Shown here piece after piece: positions 30,110-35,529 of a stretch of 35,529 nucleotides of DNA. Position 1 is the first letter of the stretch. Every line of letters starts with the position of its first letter. Position numbers and translations under genes: made by a program. The DNA is from an uncultured Collinsella sp. (GTDB lineage: Bacteria; Actinomycetota; Coriobacteriia; Coriobacteriales; Coriobacteriaceae): positions 1 to 35,529 of the forward strand of contig CAUCQW010000023.1 of NCBI GenBank assembly GCA_958445065.1, written 5' to 3'. The notes beneath the pieces are model-generated. The model searched no databases, had not been told where the DNA came from, and saw only the letters and a list, made by a program, of their open reading frames with translations.

Positions 30110-31555
30110 ATGGCCGATGAAAAACTGAACACAGGCCCTGCGGAGAATACTTCCCCGGAGGCCGCCGAGCCTATCACCACACCTGAACAGGCCGTAGCGT
30201 CTGAGCCCCGGCAGGAACATACCGGGCCTACCATACCTGAGCCCGGCGATGTGGTTGTGTCCTTTGACAAAATCAATGAGCTTATGGCGGAAAAGAGGCA
30301 GAACGCCCGCGCCGAAGTCGAAAAGGCGGAAACTCCAGAAACGCCGGAGGCAGCAGCCCCCGGAGAAACACCGCAGCCCGCCAATACGGAGGAGCCGAAA
30401 AAGCCGCGCCGTGGTCGTCCACCGAAAGTAGAAAAGGCCGCGACTGAAAATCAGAAAGCGGAGAAATCGGCTGGGGCCCGCAAGGGCCGCCCACCCAAGG
30501 CGGATAAGGCGGCCCCTGACAAGCCCAAGCCGTCCAAACGAGACAAAGTGTCCCGAAGTGACGGAAAGGCCCCGGATGCCAAGGAGCCCGTAAAGCCCAC
30601 ACAGGATACGGCACCGAAGGAAGCTGCTGTGGAACAGACGACTCCCGAGCCGACTACACCGCCCCGCCCGGTTGAGGAAGGCAAGCTGGTTTATCTGAAA
30701 CTTTCCGAGGTTCATCCGTTTCACACATTCCGTCCGCACCCCTTTAAGGTACGGGACGATGCGAAGATGCAGGAAATCGTTGCTTCTATCCGCGTAAACG
30801 GTGTAATGGTTCCCGGTCTTGCCCGCCCGGAGAAAGATGGAAACGGCTATGAAATTGTAGCGGGCCATCGCCGTACCCACGGCAGTGAACTGGCGGGGCT
30901 GGAGGAAATGCCCTTTATAGTCCGTGAAATGACCGACCACGAAGCGGTACAGGCCATGAAGGACAGCAACAAGCAGCGTGACGGGATGCTCCCCAGCGAA
31001 TTGGCCGCGCTGCTGGAACTCGAGGTTGAGGACATCAAGCATCAGGGCGGGCGGCTGAAAGGTGTTGCGGAAGGCGATGTCGGGAAACGCTCGGTTGAGA
31101 TTGTAGGCGAGGCGCATGAAATGAACTATAAAAAGGTCATGCGCTACTTGCGGCTCAACTCCCTTGTGCCGGAGCTTCTGGATAAGGTAGACGATAAAAA
31201 GATGGGCTTCATGCCTGCCGTGGAGCTTTCCTACATCAAACCGAAAAATCAGAGGCTTATTGCTGTTTCCATTGACGGGGAGCAGGCTTCGCCCTCGCTG
31301 GCCCAGGCTAAACGGCTCCGGGAGCTGGATAAGGAAGGCAAGCTTAACGGCGATGTCATTGACGGTATCTTATCAGAACAGAAAAAGGAGGATCGAGGCG
31401 TGATTATTTCTACTGCGGAACTGGAAAAGTATTTTGGCAAGGAGGTCACTCCCGCCAAAATGAAAGAACAGATTATGTCCCTGCTGGATGACTGGAAAGA
31501 AAAACAGCCGCCGGAGCTGGCAAAAGCCCCGAAAAAGCAGGAACTTGACAAGTAA
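30110..31555 (+). CDS. ParB-like partition protein of an integrative conjugative element
   Basis: A protein of 481 residues; AGGAGG precedes the ATG. The first 190 residues are low-complexity Pro/Ala/Lys/Glu and hold two AT-hook-like motifs, RRGRPPK (100-106) and RKGRPPK (124-130). From residue 193 it has a ParB/Spo0J N-domain: LKLSEVHPFHTFRPHPF, VNGVMVPGLARP and the ParB box GHRRTHG (252-258), which binds CTP in this family. A helix-turn-helix part follows (SVEIVGEAHEMNYKKVMRYL). No ParA gene is present upstream, although such elements often have one, so the left end may be truncated. Copies of a 23-bp near-palindrome lie inside and after the gene and may be its binding sites. Confidence 0.88.
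   Translation: MADEKLNTGPAENTSPEAAEPITTPEQAVASEPRQEHTGPTIPEPGDVVVSFDKINELMAEKRQNARAEVEKAETPETPEAAAPGETPQPANTEEPKKPRRGRPPKVEKAATENQKAEKSAGARKGRPPKADKAAPDKPKPSKRDKVSRSDGKAPDAKEPVKPTQDTAPKEAAVEQTTPEPTTPPRPVEEGKLVYLKLSEVHPFHTFRPHPFKVRDDAKMQEIVASIRVNGVMVPGLARPEKDGNGYEIVAGHRRTHGSELAGLEEMPFIVREMTDHEAVQAMKDSNKQRDGMLPSELAALLELEVEDIKHQGGRLKGVAEGDVGKRSVEIVGEAHEMNYKKVMRYLRLNSLVPELLDKVDDKKMGFMPAVELSYIKPKNQRLIAVSIDGEQASPSLAQAKRLRELDKEGKLNGDVIDGILSEQKKEDRGVIISTAELEKYFGKEVTPAKMKEQIMSLLDDWKEKQPPELAKAPKKQELDK
30536..30558. promoter_or_regulatory. ICE palindrome copy a (inside the ParB-like gene)
   Basis: CGAGACA-AAG-TGTCCCGAAG; the left arm is degenerate in its first three bases. It encodes KRDKVSRS of the linker in the ParB-like protein. 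Confidence 0.5.
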
Positions 31556-31558
31556 CAA

Positions 31559-31581
31559 CTTCGAGACACTTTGTCCCGAGG
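31559..31581. promoter_or_regulatory. ICE palindrome copy b (after the ParB-like gene)
   Basis: CTTCGAGACA-CTT-TGTCCCGAGG, four bases after the ParB-like stop. Confidence 0.6.
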
Positions 31582-31599
31582 GCCCCGCCCTCGCGCAGA

Positions 31600-31763
31600 G
31601 GCTCTGGTGGTATATATCCCCCGTCGCCGCCTGTTTTTTAGTACAGCCGGGAGTGGGCCGTCAAGGGTGCAGCGCACCGCCGTTTTCGGCGGCTCGCCCT
31701 TGACGGTCTGCCCCGGCTGTGCTATTTCCCCGGCAAGCGGCGGGGGTATATCCTCCAGAGCCG
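31600..31763. other. Large nested inverted repeat; candidate structured RNA or origin
   Basis: Four arm pairs nest concentrically. The outer pair is GGCTCTGGTGGTATATATCC (31600-31619) with GGGTATATCCTCCAGAGCC (about 31745-31763); next CAGCCGGG (31644-31651) with CCCCGGCTG (31711-31719); then CCGTCAAGGG (31658-31667) with CCCTTGACGG (31697-31706); the centre is CCGCCG-TTTT-CGGCGG (31677-31692). It fills most of the 283-bp gap between the ParB-like and DUF4406-type genes and holds no protein gene I can support. A long nested stem could be a transfer origin, a single-strand origin or a structured RNA. Confidence 0.65.
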
Positions 31764-31765
31764 CC

Positions 31766-31789
31766 CCCTTTCCCAAGACTGGGAAAGGG
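31766..31789. repeat. Hairpin after the nested repeat
   Basis: CCCTTTCCC (31766-31774) and GGGAAAGGG (31781-31789) form a perfect 9-bp stem with a 6-base loop, 50 bp before the DUF4406-type start. Confidence 0.6.
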
Positions 31790-31838
31790 CGTGGGGTTTG
31801 GGTTGAACTTTCTTATTAAAATATCGGAGGTATGAACG

Positions 31839-32180
31839 ATGAAACGACCCCTTGCTTATATCACCGCTGCATGGCTCGGCGGCGATAGCGAAAACGCAGA
31901 ACTGGCGGCGCAGTATTGCCGCACCGTGTATGAGGCAGGCTTTTCTCCTATTTGCCCGCCCCTGTACTTGCCCCTGTTTCTCAATGATGCTGTTCCCGAG
32001 GAGCATAAAAGCGGCATCGACATGAGCCGTGACCTGCTCCGCCGTTCTCATGTGCTGGTTGTTTGCGGGCACAGTATGACCGAAGCCATGAAAAATGATA
32101 TTGCCGTGGCCCAGCGGCTGGGAATTACGGCAACAACCCTTGAGGGCATCCTGACCGTCAAGGGACAGGGCCGCCGCTAA
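31839..32180 (+). CDS. DUF4406-type small ICE protein (nucleoside deoxyribosyltransferase-like fold)
   Basis: A protein of 113 residues with ATCGGAGGT before the ATG. RPLAYITAAWLGGDSENAEL, CRTVYEAGFSPICPPLYLP, then DMSRDLLRRSHVLVVCGHSM and AQRLGITATTLEGI. The layout of an N-terminal beta strand with a Gly-Asp turn, a helix, 'F-x-P-I/V-x-P', and a C-terminal strand with 'D-x-L-L' resembles DUF4406/DUF7768 proteins that have a deoxyribosyltransferase-like fold and are common in this gene position of Clostridia conjugative elements. The biological role there is not known. The stop overlaps the ArdA ATG by one base (TAATGG), so the two are coupled. Confidence 0.75.
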   Translation: MKRPLAYITAAWLGGDSENAELAAQYCRTVYEAGFSPICPPLYLPLFLNDAVPEEHKSGIDMSRDLLRRSHVLVVCGHSMTEAMKNDIAVAQRLGITATTLEGILTVKGQGRR

Positions 32181-32893
32181 TGGCAACCCTGTTTGAAGCC
32201 TACGTTACCAACGCCGGAAGGTACAGCGAGGGCCAGCTTGTGGGTGAAACACTGAAATTTCCCACAACCGCCCAGGAGGTGGAGGCTCTCTTGAAACGGA
32301 TCGGCGTAGATGGCGTCCGCTATCAGGAAATTTTTATTACCTCTTTCGATGGGGATGTGCTGGGGCTCTATGACCATTTGAGCGAGTATGAAAATCTGGA
32401 CGAGCTTAATCATCTGGCCTGCCTGCTTTCCGAGCTTACCTCATCGGAGCTGGAAACACTGGAGGCCGTCCTCGACAGCGGCGATCACTGTTCTTCGGTG
32501 CGGGACATCATCAATCTGACACAAAATCTGGACTGTTACGGCTTTTACCCCGGCGTATCCGATGAGGAAACGCTGGGGCGTATTTATGTGGACGATCTGG
32601 AAATGTTGGATGTGCCGGATCAGGTAAAACCGTATTTCGATTATGAGGCGTATGGCCGGGATGCCTGCATCCACGAAAACGGCCATTTTGCCCCGGGCGG
32701 CTATGTTGTCAAAGAAAGCGATCATTTCGTGGAAGTGTATCACGGCTTGCAGGATATTCCCAAGGAGCATAAGGTATTCTCTTTCCCGAAGCTCTCTATC
32801 CGGGAGCAAATGGCCGCTTATCAGGAAATCATAGACGGTTCTTCTTTGGAGGGCTACCGTCAAATGCAGAAAAAAGACCGTGGGGATCGGTGA
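32180..32893 (+). CDS. ardA: Antirestriction protein ArdA
   Basis: A protein of 237 residues, very acidic, as expected for an ArdA that mimics B-form DNA and blocks type I restriction enzymes during entry of conjugative DNA. Recognisable features are FEAYVTNAGRYSEGQLVGE at the start, EIFITSFDGD, LGLYDHLSEYENLDELNHLA (the ArdA 'Y-E-x-L-x-E-L-N' region) and DCYGFYPGVSDEETLGRIY. It continues through FDYEAYGRDACIHENGHFAP to a C-terminal part. ArdA normally has about 160-180 residues; this longer form is usual in Firmicutes elements. It is expressed with the upstream DUF4406-type gene. Confidence 0.9.
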   Translation: MATLFEAYVTNAGRYSEGQLVGETLKFPTTAQEVEALLKRIGVDGVRYQEIFITSFDGDVLGLYDHLSEYENLDELNHLACLLSELTSSELETLEAVLDSGDHCSSVRDIINLTQNLDCYGFYPGVSDEETLGRIYVDDLEMLDVPDQVKPYFDYEAYGRDACIHENGHFAPGGYVVKESDHFVEVYHGLQDIPKEHKVFSFPKLSIREQMAAYQEIIDGSSLEGYRQMQKKDRGDR

Positions 32894-32898
32894 TGGCA

Positions 32899-32921
32899 CT
32901 TCGAGACAAATTGTCCCAAGG
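32899..32921. promoter_or_regulatory. ICE palindrome copy c (between ardA and pcfB)
   Basis: CTTCGAGACA-AAT-TGTCCCAAGG, six bases after the ardA stop and directly before the pcfB ribosome site GGAAGGAGGTGG. Confidence 0.6.
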
Positions 32922-32936
32922 AAGGAGGTGGTGTAA

Positions 32937-33416
32937 CTGATTGATGAAGATATTTCCCGGCGCACGATAGCCATATCCGTAAAAACAACCAAGCTGACGG
33001 CGCGGGGACTGGCGTATGTGCTGGGCATGGTGGGCCGGAAGATCCGCAAGGCATACCGTGGGCGGCAAGTACCACATGGCAAACAAAGTGTGCGAAAGCT
33101 CATGGCCCACGGCACAGCCACAAACAGCATTGAGCTATCCGGGGATGCCAAGTCCTTTGACCGCGTGGCCCGGAAATGGAATGTGGACTATGCGTTCTAT
33201 AAAACCGGGCCGGACAAATACCTGTTGTTTTTCAAGGCTGGACAGGCAGACGCGATGACCGCCTGCTTTTCCGAGTACTCCCGGAAGGTGTTAAGCAAAG
33301 CAAAATCGAACCGTGTTCCCATCCGGGAACAACTGAAACAGGCGGCAGATCAGCTTTCCAAAGAAAAGCCGAAACAAAAAGAACGTGCAAAGGAGGTGGC
33401 CCATGAGGACAGATAA
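32937..33416 (+). CDS. pcfB: PcfB-family conjugation protein, apparent CTG start
   Basis: A protein of 159 residues. No ATG, GTG or TTG exists in frame between the preceding stop and a GTG at 33018, which would cut away a conserved region. A strong site (GGAAGGAGGTGG) ends about six bases before CTG at 32937, giving LIDEDISRRTIAISVKTTKL, which matches how PcfB/DUF3801 proteins usually begin. PcfB helps bring the relaxase-DNA complex to the coupling protein in Gram-positive conjugation. The N-terminal region TTKLTARGLAYVLG is typical; the middle has SIELSGDAKSFDRVARKWNVD and a YAFYKTG...LLFFKAG segment; the C-terminus is Lys-rich. The end overlaps the VirD4 start. Confidence 0.8.
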   Translation: MIDEDISRRTIAISVKTTKLTARGLAYVLGMVGRKIRKAYRGRQVPHGKQSVRKLMAHGTATNSIELSGDAKSFDRVARKWNVDYAFYKTGPDKYLLFFKAGQADAMTACFSEYSRKVLSKAKSNRVPIREQLKQAADQLSKEKPKQKERAKEVAHEDR

Positions 33417-35238
33417 GATCAGAAAATATCTCATCCTAAACATTCCCTATCTGTTCATCCTGTGGGCGTTCCTCAAGCTGGGGACAGCCTACCGGCTGGC
33501 GGCGGGTAACGATTTTGCACATAAGCTCATCGGGCTGGGCCAGACGATTGGCCCGGCCTTTGCTGACTTTGCGCCCGGTTTAGTCCCGCTGGATTGGCTT
33601 GTCGGTATTGTAGGAGCCGTTGGTTTCCGGCTGCTGATCTATTTCAAAAGCAAGAACGCTAAGAAGTTCCGGCGGGATGCAGAATACGGCAGCGCCCGGT
33701 GGGGAACGGAAAAAGACATCAAACCGTTTGTCGATCCGAAGTTTGAAAACAACGTGATTTTGACCGGGACGGAGTTTCTCACGATGAACACCCGCCCGAA
33801 AATCCCCGCAAATGCCAGAAACCTGAATTGCTGTATTATCGGCTCGTCCGGCTCCGGCAAAACCCGCTTCTGGCTTACGCCCCAGCTTTTACAGGCTCAT
33901 TCCTCTTATGTGGTGGTCGATCCGAAAGGCGGTGTGCTGGGACAGGTCGGGGCTTTTCTGCAAAAACGCGGGTACAAAATCAAGGTGTTCAACAGCATAG
34001 ATTTTTCAAAATCCATGCAATATAACCCGCTGGCGTATATCCGCAACGAGGCCGATATTCTGAAATTCGTGGATGCCCTGATTTCCAACACCAAGGGCGA
34101 AGGCAAGGAAGGCGATCCATTCTGGACAAAATCGGAAACGCTTTTGTACTGCGCCCTGATTGCCTACATCATTTTCGAGGGGCCTGCCGAGGATCGGAAC
34201 ATGAATACCCTTGTGGATATGATTTCCGGCATGGAGGTCAAGGAGGATGACGAGGATTTTATGAACGCGGTGGACTATATGTTTGCCGGGCTCGAAAAGC
34301 GCAAGCCGGATTGCTTCGCGGTCAAACAGTATAAAAAGTACAAATTGGCCAGCGGCAAGACGGCAAAAAGCATTTTGATTTCCTGCGGTGCGCGACTGGC
34401 TCCCTTTGACATCCCGCAGCTTCGTGAAGTCATGGCCTATGACGAATTGGAGCTTGACCGCATCGGAGATCGGAAAACAGCGGTATTCTTCATCATTTCC
34501 GATACCACGCAGACCTACAACTTTTTAGTGGCGCTTGCTTTTTCGCAGATGTTCAACCTCCTGTGTGAACGGGCGGACAATGTTCACGGTGGCCGCCTGC
34601 CGCACCATGTACGAGTGCTGTGGGACGAGGCAGCCAACACGGGACAGGTGCCCCAGCTCGAAAAGCTGGTCGCGGTTATCCGCTCCCGCGAGGTGAGTCT
34701 TTGCCTGCTGTATCAGCAGTTGGCACAGTGCAAGGCCATTTACGATAAACACGCCGAGACAATCCTCGGCAACATGGACAGCGTGGTGTTCCTCGGTGGC
34801 CGCGAAGCCAGCACCATCAAGGAAATATCCGAGAACTGGTTGGGAAAAGCCACAATCAGTATGCAGACCGACAGCCGCTCCCGTGGCCAGTCGGAAAGCT
34901 ACAGTCAAAATACCCAGCGGCTGGGCCGGGAACTGATGACCCCAGCCGAACTTGCAACCATGCCGGGAGACAAATGTATTTTGCAGCTTCGGGGCCTGCC
35001 CCCGTTCTTCTCTCCCAAGTATGATCTGAAACGGCATCCGAACTACCGTTATACAGCGGAGGCCGATAAACAGAAAAACGCTTTTGACCTCGACAGGCTC
35101 ATTAACCGCCGCAGGCGGCCCGGTCTGAACGAGGTGTGTACGATGTATGAGGTGGCTGTGCCGGACGATGCACTCACGGAAGAGGACGAGGACATCCTCA
35201 ACTATGATGACATCGACGATCCAGACGCCTTTGCATAA
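33403..35238 (+). CDS. VirD4/TraG-type type IV coupling protein
   Basis: A protein of 611 residues from ATG 33403 with AAGGAGGTG five bases upstream; it overlaps pcfB by 14 bases. Two N-terminal membrane helices (about 11-30 and 62-82) anchor a cytoplasmic ATPase. Walker A is GSSGSGKT (147-154), followed by VVVDPKGG; the Walker B region is VRVLWDEAANTGQVPQLEKL, followed by SREVSLCLLYQQLAQ. The end is acidic (TEEDEDILNYDDIDDPDAFA). This family links the relaxosome to the type IV channel and pumps the DNA strand. The length matches Tn1549-like Firmicutes elements. Copy d of the ICE palindrome and a terminator follow. Confidence 0.95.
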   Translation: MRTDKIRKYLILNIPYLFILWAFLKLGTAYRLAAGNDFAHKLIGLGQTIGPAFADFAPGLVPLDWLVGIVGAVGFRLLIYFKSKNAKKFRRDAEYGSARWGTEKDIKPFVDPKFENNVILTGTEFLTMNTRPKIPANARNLNCCIIGSSGSGKTRFWLTPQLLQAHSSYVVVDPKGGVLGQVGAFLQKRGYKIKVFNSIDFSKSMQYNPLAYIRNEADILKFVDALISNTKGEGKEGDPFWTKSETLLYCALIAYIIFEGPAEDRNMNTLVDMISGMEVKEDDEDFMNAVDYMFAGLEKRKPDCFAVKQYKKYKLASGKTAKSILISCGARLAPFDIPQLREVMAYDELELDRIGDRKTAVFFIISDTTQTYNFLVALAFSQMFNLLCERADNVHGGRLPHHVRVLWDEAANTGQVPQLEKLVAVIRSREVSLCLLYQQLAQCKAIYDKHAETILGNMDSVVFLGGREASTIKEISENWLGKATISMQTDSRSRGQSESYSQNTQRLGRELMTPAELATMPGDKCILQLRGLPPFFSPKYDLKRHPNYRYTAEADKQKNAFDLDRLINRRRRPGLNEVCTMYEVAVPDDALTEEDEDILNYDDIDDPDAFA

Positions 35239-35241
35239 ACG

Positions 35242-35264
35242 CTTCGAGACAAAGTGTCCCGAAG
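35242..35264. promoter_or_regulatory. ICE palindrome copy d (after the coupling protein gene)
   Basis: CTTCGAGACA-AAG-TGTCCCGAAG, a near-perfect 23-bp palindrome with one mismatch, four bases after the stop. Confidence 0.6.
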
Positions 35265-35274
35265 TTTGTAACCT

Positions 35275-35298
35275 GCCGCCTGCAAGGGCGGCTTTTTT
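35275..35298 (+). terminator. Terminator between the coupling protein and Maff2 genes
   Basis: GCCGCC (35275-35280) and GGCGGC (35287-35292), then TTTTTT. The stem is short (6 bp), so read-through into the Maff2 gene is likely. Confidence 0.7.
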
Positions 35299-35333
35299 GT
35301 TATCGGGAAAATCCCGGAGAAATGGAGGTTTAT

Positions 35334-35529
35334 ATGGCATTTTTCTCATCTGCAATCGACACTTTACAGACCCTCGTTATTGCTCTCGGTGCTGGCCTTG
35401 GCGTGTGGGGCGTGGTTAATCTGCTGGAGGGCTACGGCTCGGATAACCCGGGCTCCAAGTCCCAGGGCATGAAGCAGCTCATGGCGGGCGGCGGCATCAT
35501 CGTCATTGGCACCACACTGATCCCTCTGC
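35334..35529 (+). CDS. Maff2-family membrane protein of the conjugative element (partial)
   Basis: Sixty-five codons from ATG 35334 (GGAGG about seven bases upstream) to the right edge; the C-terminus is cut off. The sequence MAFFSSAIDTLQTLVIALGA, GLGVWGVVNLLEGYGSDNPG, SKSQGMKQLMAGGGIIVIGT is the typical Maff2 pattern: two hydrophobic helices around a 'Y-G-x-x-N-P-x-x-K-x-Q-G-x-K-Q-L-x-A-G' loop. In Clostridia elements this small protein always follows the VirD4 gene and precedes a TrbL-like gene; it is probably a VirB2/pilin-like part of the channel (inference from position and shape). Confidence 0.9.
   Translation, partial: MAFFSSAIDTLQTLVIALGAGLGVWGVVNLLEGYGSDNPGSKSQGMKQLMAGGGIIVIGTTLIPL

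Noticed and set aside
30065..31117. 350-codon open frame on the minus strand
   Set aside because: Antisense to the ParB-like gene; its Arg/Gly/Phe-rich composition is what the low-complexity linker gives on the other strand.
34525..35355. 276-codon open frame on the minus strand
   Set aside because: Antisense to the coupling protein and crossing a terminator; no domain seen.
1..35529. CRISPR arrays, tRNA or rRNA genes, and insertion sequences
   Set aside because: I saw no regularly spaced identical repeats with spacers, no tRNA cloverleaf or rRNA stretch, and no transposase.

Overview
The window looks like the chromosome of a high-GC Gram-positive gut actinobacterium, most likely Coriobacteriia and Collinsella-like. 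The signs are GC-rich codon use, an actinobacterial integration host factor (MihF), several Tat-exported SRRGLFAAL proteins, a thioester/VaFE surface adhesin with a sortase-type tail, and paired Fic proteins. From about 29.9 kb to the right edge the content changes to a Firmicutes-type integrative conjugative element (ICE): ParB-like protein, DUF4406-type protein, ArdA, PcfB, VirD4-type coupling protein and Maff2. No genus marker (16S, tRNA) is present, so the host assignment is inference.

Layout. 1-0.8 kb (minus): the N-terminal part of a multi-pass membrane protein running off the left edge, then a small pilin-like protein. 1.2-1.8 kb: a toxin-antitoxin pair. 2.0-2.4 kb (minus): a membrane-tethered HNH nuclease. 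2.6-6.3 kb (plus): an operon of three unrecognised genes, two of them tandem paralogues. 6.3-18.7 kb (minus): a five-gene operon with a small membrane protein followed by four large paralogous Tat-exported lectin-like proteins. 18.9-20.4 kb: a Fic protein and a 91-residue orphan. 20.7-24.6 kb: the VaFE adhesin. 24.7-25.3 kb: a RelE/DinJ-type toxin-antitoxin pair. 25.7-26.8 kb: a membrane-anchored surface protein. 26.9-27.25 kb: MihF. 27.5-28.4 kb: a second Fic protein. 28.65-29.9 kb: a DNA methylase missing its N-terminus. 29.9-35.5 kb: the ICE segment.

The strongest unusual signal is in the Tat array. Three of the four genes carry a run of 9 or 10 G (coding strand) at the same codons near the 3' end. 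Ten G gives the conserved C-terminus and a stop 70 bp before the next gene. Nine G swaps in a different tail that is translated through the spacer and stops exactly at TAG|ATG of the next gene. The three spacers are 70-bp repeats, each with a hairpin and a Shine-Dalgarno site. This looks like a phase-variable switch of both the protein C-terminus and coupling to the next gene; sequencing error in the homopolymers is the main alternative.

A second signal links the host-side genes. Four intergenic regions carry GGTGCCA-N3-GGTGACA direct repeats with an exact 10-bp period, next to the pilin, HNH, Tat-lectin and VaFE genes; three also carry a GAAC-N4-GTTC-like palindrome. A third signal is a short shared C-terminal motif, T[KA]x[LI][KQ]xxLxx[LV][DE], followed by a short, often basic tail, in both Fic proteins and both tandem paralogues. 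Together these suggest a co-regulated set of surface and effector-like proteins. In the ICE, a 23-bp near-palindrome occurs four times around the ParB-like gene, and a large nested inverted repeat follows that gene.
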